Part shown: piece by piece, positions 55,241-64,000 of the stretch
Position numbering within the stretch: the first letter of the stretch is position 1
Layout: each line of letters starts with the position of its first letter
Source: Leptobrachium leishanense
Lineage: Eukaryota; Chordata; Amphibia; Anura; Megophryidae
DNA length: 64,000 bases
Assembly: GCA_009667805.1 (NCBI GenBank)
Contig: CM019064.1
Location: 381,878,049 to 381,942,048 of the forward strand
Direction of reading: 5' to 3'
Translations under genes and position numbers: made by a program
Notes under the pieces: model-generated
The model's input: the letters and a program-made list of their open reading frames with translations, nothing else
Told to the model about the DNA's origin: nothing
Databases searched by the model: none

Positions 55241-55714
55241 CCTGCTGGGGTAGGATTTTTCTTTGTGTCTAAAAAAGAGGGTGATCTGAGACCATGTATT
55301 GACTACAAAGGTCTTAACAGAATAACCAAGCGTAATGATTACCCCATTCCGTTGATATCTGAACTGTTTGATCGCCTTAAAGGTGCTAAGATATACACCA
55401 AATTAGACCTGCATGGGGCATATAATTTGATTCGAATTAAGAAAGATCATGAGTGGAAATCTGTCTTTAACACGAGAAGCGGGCGCTATGAATACTTAGT
55501 TATGCCATTCGGTCTGTGTAATGCGCCGGCAGTTTTTCAAGATTTCATTAACGATGTCCTACTGGACTTCTTGCAAGTGTTTGTTATTGTCTTTCTGGAT
55601 GATATGCTTATCTACTCTCCTGATATGGAGACACATCATGTTCATGTATGCACAGTGTTAAAAAGGTTACTGGAAAATGGGCTGTACTGCAAACTTGAAA
55701 AATGTTTGCTTTGA
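55241..55714 (+). pseudogene. gypsy reverse transcriptase core
   Basis: The frame encodes RPCIDYKGLNRITKRNDYPI, AKIYTKLDLHGAYNLIRIKK, YEYLVMPFGLCNAPAVFQDF and the catalytic VIVFLDDMLIYSPD, so the RT aspartates are present. It ends at KLEKCLL where the frame breaks. Comparison with the next piece shows that the thumb and connection region (normally about 100 or more residues) is deleted. Confidence 0.9.
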
Positions 55715-56165
55715 TAAGCCGAAAGAGGCATTCATCACAGCATCAGTCCTGCGACATCCCGAGCCAGGTTTGCCGTTCCAGTTAGAGGTAGATGCCTCTG
55801 AGATTGGCATAGGTGCAGTCCTATCCCAGAGAGAGAGTCCTGATAAGCCGTTACATCCGTGTGGTTTCTTCTCCAGGAAACTGACATCTGCAGAGAAAAA
55901 CTATGATATAGGTAACAGGGAATTACTTGCAGTTGTTTCAGCCCTTGTGATATCTGTTAGAGGGTTCCAAAGACCCCATAATCATAATCACTGATCATAA
56001 GAATCTGATTTACATTGGTGACGCCAAACGCCTAAATGCTAGGCAGGCTAGGTGGTCTCTTTTCCTGTCCAGTTTCAACTATGTTCTTACCTATCATCCT
56101 GGTTCCAAGAATACCAAGGCAGATGCCTTGTCCAGGCAATATGAAATGTACGAGCATCATGTCTT
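55715..56165 (+). pseudogene. gypsy RNase H region
   Basis: Encodes [35 protein letters not shown] and [20 protein letters not shown], the RNase H domain that degrades template RNA. A frameshift near 55970 leads to ITDHKNLIY and [20 protein letters not shown], the end of the domain. RNase H acids (Asp of VDAS, Glu of NREL, Asp of TDHK) are visible. Confidence 0.85.
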
Positions 56166-56408
56166 TGACCAAAGTCTGATTGTTCCTCAAGAGGATTCTC
56201 GCTACCACTTTGATTACTGTGTCTTCTCCATTACTTGAGAGATTGCAGTCTGTTCAAGTTACCTCTCCAGCTGATAAGCCAACCTGTAAACTCTTCATTC
56301 CGGAAGAGGAAAGAGTAGAGGTTATGCCAGTTTACCATGATACCAAACCTTTTGGGCATATGGGGATAACAAAAACCATGGCTATATTAGAAAAGCAATT
56401 CTGGTATT
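56166..56408 (+). pseudogene. gypsy integrase N-terminal fragment
   Basis: Encodes PVYHDTKPFGHMGITKTMAI and LEKQFWY, the start of the HHCC zinc domain of integrase. The catalytic core and 3' LTR are absent; the sequence changes abruptly at about 56408. Confidence 0.75.
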
Positions 56409-56515
56409 AATACAATAACCAAAAGGGAACAAGATACAGATAAACGGACATAGGACGGAAACATTAGGTGTAGAGGGCCCTGCTCATAGGAGCTTACAGT
56501 CCATTTATACACTCC
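56409..56515 (-). repeat. Dispersed LINE/SINE 3' fragment, reversed
   Basis: ACAGATAAACGGACATAGGA is the complement of the phrase at 26613-26632. GAGGGCCCTGCTCATAGGAG follows and is a frequent phrase in L2-type 3' regions. Confidence 0.55.
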
Positions 56516-56584
56516 TCAATATGCACCCCTATATCCAAACCACTGTAGATACACACCCTACACACCCATATTATATACCTATAC

Positions 56585-56715
56585 GGGCACACACAGCAAT
56601 AAAACTCATAGTAATGTGTGGTGTGTATGAACGTATCACAGAGCTAAACAGTAATAAAACTAACAGTAATATGCAGTGTGTATGACCGTATCACAGAGCT
56701 CCACAGCAATGAAAC
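56585..56715 (+). repeat. 55-bp minisatellite, about 2.5 units
   Basis: CACAGAGCT(A/C)(A/C)ACAG recurs at 55-bp spacing (56638, 56693), with GCAGTGTGTATGACCGTATC between. The same unit is found at 54180-54290 and 60190-60400. Confidence 0.75.
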
Positions 56716-56931
56716 TAAAAATAAATAGTATTTTTAATTAAAATACACGTTAAAAAGTAAATACACTAAAATAAATGTAAATATTTATTATATATTAAAA
56801 TTAATTGTATACTAAAATAAATTATATATTACTACTCTATTAAAATATACTATATTTAAATATACTGTACATAAAAAAAATGATATTAAAATGTAATATA
56901 TAGATTAATTTTATATAAGTATTGTAATATA

Positions 56932-57120
56932 CCGGCTGGGTGGAGCAGAGGTAACATCACTGCTCTGCGTGCAGAGAGCCTGTGGAGTCATGGGTTCGAT
57001 CCCGACGAGCACCTCTCCAGTAAGTGTCCTTGGGTAAGACACCTAACGGTACACATACTCACCACCCAGGACATACCTGAAAAAGAGAGAAATCTCAAGG
57101 TATCCTTCCTGGTAAAATAA
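56932..57120 (+). mobile_element. tRNA-derived SINE
   Basis: The head reads GGCTGGGTGGAGCAGAGGTA and contains GGGTTCGATCCC, a good B box of the RNA polymerase III promoter. A core with GTGTCCTTGGGTAAGACACC resembles conserved SINE core domains. The tail AATCTCAAGGTATCCTTCCT also occurs in reverse at 60668-60700. The tRNA fold is not intact, so this is a SINE and not a tRNA gene. Confidence 0.8.
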
Positions 57121-57229
57121 TTTTTCCAAAAAATATGAAAATACATAAAAAGTAAAATAATGATTTTTAACAAAAAAATATACATTATATTAATTATTGT
57201 CCCCATCCCCTCTCCTGCTTACCTTTGTT

Positions 57230-57710
57230 CAGGGAGGAGGCCAAATTACTGGTGGGCAGAGGTGTGAGAAGGGGATCATTTCTCCCTGGTGGTCCACTGC
57301 TGAGCTGCGCTGAGAATGCTGGGCATGTGTCCCTGGTGGTCGGGATGGGAGAAGCCCAGGCTCCTCTCGCGATGGCTCCTGAGTGACGGCGAGTTCCCGT
57401 GCCACGTGCGACGAGTGCTCGGAGTCACTGAGAGAGCAGTGGAGCTCAGTGGGAATGCGGTCCGTGCCCGATTGCAGCACAAACCGCATTGCTCCGAGGG
57501 AGCAGGCTGCCTTGGGTAATGCTGGCCGGCCGTATGGCCAGCCAGAAGCCCTCCAGTGGTACAAGGCCTTTTGTGAACTCGAGGGCCGCCAGCCAACAGG
57601 CCGCAAAGACTATCGGCCTACCAGGCAAACGCCCGGTACACCCGATGGCCAGTCCGGGCCTGCTGACATTGGTCTTCCAGATCACTGAGTCGAAGAAACC
57701 CATCAGTTGA
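57230..57710. other. Unassigned G+C-rich block
   Basis: This block is markedly richer in G+C than its surroundings and contains short frames on both strands, none recognisable. It may be the 5' part of a retroelement. Confidence 0.3.
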
Positions 57711-57904
57711 TATCACAGTTAGGTATATATATAACAGCAAAAGGTTGCACTCAACCTCAAACTAAGTGGGTGCATCTAAGATATTAAATACAAAACATTA
57801 AGAAAGAGCACTCCATATTAATGACCACCTTCTTCCATCATTTTCTGTGACAAAAAAAGCACAGGTTTAAAAATTTTCATAAAGCCTGACTGAGGTAATA
57901 AATG

Positions 57905-58615
57905 CACCGACATTGTACCGAACAGTGAATTTCCCCGTACGTTGCAATTTTGGGGCGATTCGGCTATTCAAAACCTGGCAATTCGCCAGATATTAGAGAA
58001 TTGCAAAATATGGTGCCTGTTCGGAGGCAGGGAAATCCCCGTAGAGAAGCTATGGTTATTCTATTCACAGACACCGAACAGCAGTGAAATGTCAGTGAAA
58101 TGCTCTGATGTTCGGTGGTTTAATTCGGCAGGTTTAATTAGGCAAATCCCATAGGATTCAATGTTAAAAATATTCCTGTTTTTATCCAATATCTAATAAA
58201 GCGCTTATTCTTTAAATTTGAAGCAAAAAGTATTGTTATTTATTTTTTAGGATCTTTTAGGCATTTTTCAGGATGTATTTCGGCAAAAAAAATAGATTTT
58301 TTTTCTTAAAATAGCGGCGTCTTTTTCTGTAACAGACCTTTTTATTATTATTCATAGGACCTTATATGCTAATTCCAGGCATTTGGCGGGTTTGCGGTGG
58401 ATCGTCATGTACGTTCGATTTTATTTCTGCTGCGTTTCGATTGGATCTGATTTTTTTCAGATCAGATTGGCAAATTATCGACAGATTAGCAGAAGATTTT
58501 CGGTGGATTTTCAGCAATTTTTCTGCTTTTGTTTTTTTTTGTTGCTTTTCCTTGCACTTTGGGAATCCTGCAGTGAATGCTGACTTCACTGCAGGATCAG
58601 GGTATTTGATTCCCC
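57905..58615 (-). repeat. Diverged MITE of the 62230 family
   Basis: Shared phrases include CAATTCGCCAGATATT, AATCCCATAGGATTCAATGT and CTTTTTCTGTAACAGACC, in the same order as in the reverse complement of 62230-63096. Both termini are degraded. Confidence 0.55.
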
Positions 58616-58689
58616 AATTTCCACAATTCATATGTGCACATATTTACACCTGTAAAAGAATGGTGTCACTCACCAAACATGTTTTGCGT

Positions 58690-59334
58690 CGCCGTTGACC
58701 TCGCCAACCCGAAACTAGAAGTGACTTGTTGTTCCCGGTGCTACGCGTGACGTCAGACGCGACTGCCCAATTAGTTTTTACTTATTTTCGAGTAATTTTT
58801 TTTCTAAACAGTTTATTTTTGACGTTGTATCAACAGCACAACAAAGTATAATGGAAATGTATTACAGATGCTTCATACATTATCACATCACTCAGTACAG
58901 TAAAAAAATGAGTATAATACATAAATGCATAAAGTGGAGACATAGGGCATAGGTGATCTAAATGGTGTATAGTCAATCCCCAGCTATAGGCATTGAATGT
59001 CAGAAGGGAGGGTGGACGTGGAGGCAGGCGAGAATATTTTTCAGTTGATTTTACTCACCTTTTGTCCCTCTCTGCATGCAGCTACTCCTCAGCTACTCTC
59101 GAGCATGGAAATCCCTGAGGCTTTTTTGTGGAATTTGCGCTCCCTGCGCTACTTTCGTAGTATAGGAAACGCAAATTGGGCAACGCAACGGGACTTGTGA
59201 ACTTTACGTACAAAAGTTGCATTACGCCTGTGCGGAACAATGGATCTGAGATGCACGCATGCGCGGTTTCGGTCCATTGCGGTCTCTCTGAAGCCATTCC
59301 CTCCCTGGCAGGTGGTGACACTGGGTGGGTTCAC
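58690..59334. other. No recognisable gene
   Basis: Unassigned sequence with short chance frames only. Confidence 0.35.
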
Positions 59335-59450
59335 ACAGCATTTTTTTACCAGTTTGCCTGGGCAGGGAGGGGGAAGGAGAAGGAGGGGCACTCCTCACAT
59401 CCTGACCATGTCAAAAAAATAAAGTGGTCAGGATGAGTGTTCCTTTAATT
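59335..59450. repeat. Repeat shared with 38490-38630
   Basis: TTTACCAGTTTGCCTGGGCA, CACTCCTCACATCCTGAC and GAGTGTTCCTTTAATT parallel the copy at 38490-38630. The family is unknown. Confidence 0.5.
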
Positions 59451-59459
59451 AAGTCTTTA

Positions 59460-60189
59460 AAGAAAAATCCGAGCGACATCATCTATTTTTCTGTGCACAT
59501 TCACAATTCACACCGAATTCAGTTCATTTCCCCGACCTCAGTATGTTGCAATAAAATTACTAGCTTTAGTTTTAGGGTTTGGTTTTGGTTACACCCAAGT
59601 AAAAAAAAAAAGAAACAGCAGAATCTGTTGCCTAAAAAAGAAGCAGCATGATAGCTTTGTAATGAAGATTGCAACAGAGAAATGGAGCAAAATCTGTTGG
59701 TTAGGATGAGGGTTAACCTAAACCCTAATACTAAACCTCACATTAAAAGATGCACAAATACTAACCCTCGGGGTCAAGTCCTAAAAAATAAGTGTGGGAA
59801 CTCAACAACATTTCTGTACATTCTGATCTCAAAGATTACTGGGAGCTACAGCGGCTGCAGCACTTCTTTATGCATGAGAATGCCATTCCTCTAGCAAACA
59901 CTGAGAAATTGTCATTCCTATGCCTTCCTAATGTAATTAAATCAGGAAAAACAAAACTTAAATATAGACAGTTTTATAAAACTGTGTCTATATTGACAAG
60001 TATTGCAGCTTCCCAGTATATCAGCCCAAAGGGAATTTGACAGTTCCTCCTGTCAAAACAGTAAGGGAACTGCGTTCCCAAGAGTTCCTGCAGGACATAA
60101 CCACTGATAGTCGTGATCTTAACCCTAAAACATTTTATTTCTTCCTTGACTTCTTTGACCACGAGGTGTGACATTGTCATAGGATACCA
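59460..60189. other. No recognisable gene
   Basis: A+T-rich unassigned sequence without clear motifs. Confidence 0.35.
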
Positions 60190-60400
60190 ATTAATGTGTG
60201 CTGTCTATAAGCATATAACAGAGCTCCACAGCGATAAATCTAACATTAAAGTGCAGTGTGCATGAGGGTATCAGTGAGCTCCACAGCAATAAATCTACAA
60301 TTATGTGCATTGTGTATGAGCGTATCACAGAGTTCCTTAGCAATAAAGCTCACAGTAATATATGTTATGTATATGTGGGTATCAAAAAACTCTGCAGCAA
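60190..60400 (+). repeat. 55-bp minisatellite, about 3.5 units
   Basis: GAGCTCCACAGC starts units at 60221 and 60276, and a variant starts near 60330, spaced 54-55 bp. GTGCAGTGTGCATGAG and AGCAATAAA(T/G)CT recur between. It matches the units at 54180-54290 and 56585-56715. Confidence 0.8.
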
Positions 60401-60659
60401 TACATAATGTGCAGTGCATATGTACGTGTTCTGTATATAACGCCTGTGGTGCAGTGACTAAGTAGTAGCCCCGTAAATAGTGTGTCCTTGCTTGAACCTT
60501 CACCCACTTGTATCACATGCCCTGACATCAGTCCTTTCTGCCCCCAGTCTCTGGCCCACGATGTAAGCTGCCTTGTGTACCCAGATCTGGGCATATTTCT
60601 AAGAGAGCTGGGCATATGAAGCTACTGTATACTCTCTGCTTTACTCCATTTTTTTTATT

Positions 60660-60725
60660 TATCTATAATGTATTTTACCAGGAAGGATACATTGAGATTT
60701 CTCTCATTTTCAAGTATGTCATGGG
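60660..60725 (-). repeat. SINE tail fragment, reversed
   Basis: ACCAGGAAGGATACATTGAG is the reverse complement of the tail of the SINE at 56932-57120. Confidence 0.65.
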
Positions 60726-61036
60726 TTCAAGAACATTGAAATTTTTATAGTCGTTAAAGAAATAGAAAGTAATAAATGCAAGATATTAAAAACAACACAA
60801 ATATACAGATTGACACAGAAAATAGATACTGTATGTAGGAAATAGTCATTATGTTACAATTTCACTGGCCTGACAGATATATGTTGAACCATAAGAGTGT
60901 CCTGTGATTAGGGCAATGAAAACCTAAATTATTTTGACTGTATTGTCCACCATTGCCAAGCTATTATATCCTAACATAATGATGTTTTGAATATGAGCAC
61001 TGACTGTTTACTAATAATGCTACATTGAGATACCAA

Positions 61037-61219
61037 CAGGATTAGTCAAAGAAAGGTGAAACTCGTGAGAACTTTTGGAGAAGTGAAAATTCTAGGTCAA
61101 AATAGCTAATTTGGAAAGTAAAATTAAATGGGATAATTTTTCTGGTTTGGCTATTTTGACCTAGAATTTTCACTTCTCCAAACGTTCTCCAGAGTTTCAC
61201 CTTTCTCTGAATAACCCTG
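61037..61219. mobile_element. Nearly palindromic 183-bp MITE
   Basis: It begins CAGGATTAGTCAAAGAAAGG and ends TCTGAATAACCCTG. The two halves are near-complete reverse complements around TGGAGAAGTGAAAATTCTAG, so transcripts would fold into one long hairpin. It is the same family as 30271-30577 and 63663-63844. Confidence 0.7.
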
Positions 61220-61256
61220 CTAGAGTTAATTAAATCCACTTCTAAAAGCATCTTTA

Positions 61257-61706
61257 AGGCTGCTGTCAGACGAGCGTAGTGTTCACGTCCGTGATTGCGC
61301 CTAAAAGTACGTCCGTGATAGCATGAAAGAAAGTCCATTGGAGCCTGACACATGAAGTACGTCCGCACTGAACTGCGGACGCACAACGGCCGCGGCAAAC
61401 GGACGCAGGTTAGGCAAGAACGTAATACTGCTAGAACGGACGTGCGGAGTGCGCCACGTCCACAACGTCTGCATAGCTTTGTGTGTGAGTGATGGAGCAT
61501 GGTCAGACGGACTGCATTTATACGTCCAGCATTTTTGACGGACAGAATGTTTTTTCATTGTAATTTATTTTTCCCTCCTACATCCGTCAAAAATAACTTC
61601 AGTGAAAAAATGGACTGTGTGACCACTACTGCGTCATCCGTACTGACGATGTTTGTACTGCACGGACGTACAGCCCGTAGAAATCACGCTCGTCTGACCC
61701 CAGCCT
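61257..61706. mobile_element. TA-flanked MITE, AGGCYGGGGTCAGAC ends (copy 2)
   Basis: The left end AGGCTGCTGTCAGACGAGCG and the right end, reversed, AGGCTGGGGTCAGACGAGCG are flanked by TA (61255-61256 and 61707-61708). The interior is CpG-rich (ACGTCCG, CGGACG words) and non-coding. It pairs with the copy at 19231-19539. Confidence 0.7.
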
Positions 61707-61729
61707 TAGCTAACTCTTTCTGGTCTATT

Positions 61730-61893
61730 CACTAAAGGTGAAACTCAGGAGAATTGGCAGGAGAAGTGAAAATTCTAGGTGACAATAGCCAAACCAGAAA
61801 AATTCTCCCATTTATCTCATTTTCCAAATCGACTATTTGGTCTAGATTGTTCTCTTCTCCTGCCAGTTCTCCTGATTTTCACCTTATAGTGAA
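61730..61893. mobile_element. MITE related to the 180-bp family
   Basis: Starts CACTAAAGGTGAAACTCAGG and ends CTGATTTTCACCTTATAGTG. Internally it matches 63663-63844, but the CAGGGTTATTC terminus is replaced. Confidence 0.55.
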
Positions 61894-62229
61894 AAGACCT
61901 TTTTGGTGTTGTTTAATGTTCTATATAGGTAGCCTGGCCTTACTTTATTTCAATGTCTTAACCTTAAGTACTTGTTTTCCTTTTTTCCTCTATTTCTCCA
62001 CTTGTGCTGAATTATCTTTGACATCTGTCTCTGTAACCCTTGTTATTTGGTTTAATGTGTCCTTTAAATAGCTCCTATGAGTACGCAATATCATTCATTG
62101 ATTTGTGGTTTTTGTACCTATAATCCACACTTAATCTAAAAGACAACCCCTCCCTTTCACACCCATTCGTTGATGCTGACACTTAATTGCTCCGTCACCC
62201 TCAATCACAATGTACAAACAAAACACTAT

Positions 62230-63096
62230 CAGGGTAATTCAAAGAGAATCAAAAAGTCACCGCACGTTCGGTGACTTTTCGTTCTCTTCAATTTGGTTCG
62301 TTTTGCCGATCCCATTTCGGTGACCCTGCGGTGTATTCGGCAAGCACCACAGGATCCCCGAATTGCAGGGAAAGGCCGCCGCAAACCAAACGAAAACTAA
62401 CCGCAAAACTTGGCGAATGCACGCCGAAAACCCGCAAAAACATCTGGATTAACCTGCCGAAAACCACGGAAAAACCCGAGCAGGAGCCGATCACACGCAG
62501 CGAAGTCGCCGGAAAAAGCCGACACCGCAGACGAGTATTAGCAAAACAGTTTGCACATTGTGTGAAAAGTGAAACGCTGTTTGCAAAGAAACTACTGAGC
62601 GAAAATGTCTGAAATTTACATATGAGGTCCAGGGAATGATAATAAAAAGGGCTGTTACAGAAAAAATAAGTAAACTTAAAAAACAAAATTAAAAAAATCG
62701 GACTTTTAAAAAAAATAATTCAGAAAAATGCTTAAAATATCCTAAAAAATCTATAAATAAAGAGACTTTTTACTGCAGAATTTTATAATGAACGGTTTAT
62801 TAGATATTGCATTAAAACGGGAATATTTTTAACATTGAAGCCTATGGGATTCGCCTGAATAAACCTGCCGCATGAAAACACCGAATGGCAGGGCATTTCG
62901 GGAACCTTTCACTGCTGGTTTTCATTCTCTGAATAGCCGAAGCAGTGCTTTTTTATGGGGATTTCACTGCCCTCGAACAGGCACCGTATGTGCAGGCAAT
63001 TCGCCAGGATTTGACGTATTGCCTGCTCTCTGGATAGCCGAATGGCCAAGAAAGGTTACCTTTCTCCAGCCATTCGGATCTCTTTGAATAACCCTG
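62230..63096 (+). mobile_element. MITE, 867 bp, best copy of its family
   Basis: The termini are CAGGGTAATTCAAAGAGAAT and, reversed, CAGGGTTATTCAAAGAGATC. Related copies lie at 10201-18386, 26490-26597, 26778-27512 and 57905-58615. No target duplication is clear here. It is non-coding. Confidence 0.75.
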
Positions 63097-63214
63097 TTGG
63101 TTAAAAATGTTAATGAATCAAAATAAATAAAGTATCTTAGTAAATTATAATAATGTGTGATTAAGCAATGATGAATTACTGTAGGTGTGTATTATTGAAA
63201 TAGTGTGTCACCCC

Positions 63215-63365
63215 CTCTTCTCTTAGATTGTAAGCTCTTCTCAATGTGTCCTCTTCTCACATTGTTCTCTGTGTGTCTAACTTGTATGTATATTTGTTGT
63301 TTTTTCTGGCCAATTGTACAGCGCTGCAGAACTTGCTGGTGCTTTATAAATACTTGTACTTGTAA
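63215..63365 (+). repeat. L2/SINE-type 3' region
   Basis: TTAGATTGTAAGCTCTTCTC, then TGTACAGCGCTGCAGAACTT and GGTGCTTTATAAATACTTGT. It matches the 3' end of the L2 at 48930-49110. Confidence 0.7.
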
Positions 63366-63662
63366 ATGAATGAAAGCAGACACATGTATGCTAGATGCAT
63401 TCTTAGCATTCTTCTTCCTTAGTCGTCTTCTTGAATACAGGCATGAAGGAACAAGGAATAGGGAAGTTTTTTTTAAAAAAAGTGCATGCTTTAACGCTTG
63501 TCAAAGGACAATCTCGGCTCCTGAAATCAAGATATTTCATGACGTGACACCAGGTAATTAAAAGATATATGCATTGCTGTGGATCTTATATTGTACACAC
63601 TAGTGGGTCCAGCTATCAAAATGCATTTATTACCGTAGGACCATTGCAAAAGTGAACTCATA

Positions 63663-63844
63663 CAGGGTTATTCAGAGAAAGGTGAAACTCTGGAGAACTT
63701 TTGGAGAAGTGAATATTCTAGGTCAAAATAGCCAAACCAGAAAAATTCTCCCATTTATCTCACTTTCCAAATCGGCTATTTGGTCTAGATTGTTCTCTCC
63801 TCCTGCCATTTCTTCTGGTTTTCACCTCTCTCTGAATAACCCTG
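63663..63844. mobile_element. 182-bp MITE, best copy
   Basis: The termini CAGGGTTATTCAGAGA are inverted and flanked by TA (63661-63662 and 63845-63846). It is nearly palindromic in its outer parts. Confidence 0.7.
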
Positions 63845-64000
63845 TATAGTGGGAATCCAGAGGAGACACACAGATCAGAGCATCTAAAATTATAGCTGAG
63901 AGGTTAAAAAAAGTTAGAGTTACCATAATGTCCATTGGTATAATAGTCCACATGTAAATAATAACATTTTTAAATATAAACTGGCAGTGATAATAGTTAG

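Larger units (their letters stand above)
47049..56408 (+). mobile_element. Ty3/gypsy-type LTR retrotransposon, heavily interrupted
   Basis: Pieces in order on the plus strand are Gag (47678-48277), nucleocapsid zinc knuckle and protease (49112-49757), linker (49959-49989), RT N-terminus (51341-51732), RT core (55241-55714), RNase H (55715-56000) and the start of integrase (to 56408). They are separated by an L2 LINE, a hAT MITE, a CR1 LINE and a second LTR element. The domain order protease-RT-RNase H-integrase defines Ty3/gypsy. The 5' LTR may lie at about 45632-47670, split by the MITE at 45770; the 3' LTR is not present. Confidence 0.85.

Noticed and set aside
56932..57010. Possible tRNA gene
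   Set aside because: A B box is clear, but the cloverleaf is incomplete and a SINE body follows, with its tail repeated at 60668-60700.
1..64000. Search for CRISPR arrays, operons or bacterial-type promoters
   Set aside because: Gene structure, introns, LINE and MITE content show eukaryotic nuclear DNA; the tandem repeats seen lack the repeat-spacer pattern.

Overview
This window reads as vertebrate nuclear DNA, most likely from a frog or other amphibian. The reasons are the A+T-rich base composition, the absence of bacterial gene architecture, and a characteristic mix of mobile elements: L1/Tx1, L2, CR1 and Penelope-type retroelements, Ty3/gypsy LTR elements, a Tc1-like transposon with long terminal repeats, hAT, piggyBac-like and Harbinger-like elements, and many MITEs. 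I found no convincing host gene, rRNA, functional tRNA or CRISPR array. Almost everything recognisable is mobile DNA in various states of decay, often one element nested inside another.

Layout. 29-4516: a 4.5 kb hAT-like transposon with an exact 8-bp target duplication. It carries a five-exon Myb/SANT-like gene and a nested piggyBac-like MITE. 5.6-6.5 kb: relic of a LINE ORF1 and a hammerhead-like motif. 6.9-7.7 kb: Harbinger-type MITE. 8.1-10.0 kb: hAT element filled by a CT-rich minisatellite. 10.2-18.4 kb: a MITE split by a nearly full-length L1/Tx1 LINE with a YY1-like motif, an 18-copy 36-bp array before ORF1, intact ORF1, and ORF2 with one frameshift. 19.2-20.8 kb: a TA-flanked MITE and a piggyBac-like MITE made of consecutive hairpins. 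21.6-21.9 kb: a perfect 83-bp inverted repeat around a hammerhead-like motif. 22.1-22.9 kb: L2 pieces. 23.7-25.8 kb: Penelope-like element with RT, GIY-YIG endonuclease and another hammerhead-like motif.

26.5-31 kb holds MITE fragments and a tandem hairpin repeat. 31.0-38.4 kb is an old minus-strand L1/Tx1 copy split by a younger 5'-truncated copy with a 15-bp target duplication. 41.0-42.6 kb is a complete Tc1-like transposon whose transposase has one visible nonsense codon. 45.5-56.4 kb is a gypsy retrotransposon broken by L2, a hAT MITE, CR1 and a second LTR element that encodes only a Gag-like protein. 56.4-64 kb has a tRNA-derived SINE, a 55-bp minisatellite and several MITEs.

The most unusual structures are the hAT-like element at the left edge, the hairpin-train MITE family, and three hammerhead-like motifs that share one extra adenosine. 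The hAT-like element pairs a Myb/SANT gene with no visible transposase, its middle exons look like tandem exon-intron duplications, and a matching 185-bp MITE lies 45 kb away. All calls come from reading the sequence; family names rest on remembered motifs and no database search was run.
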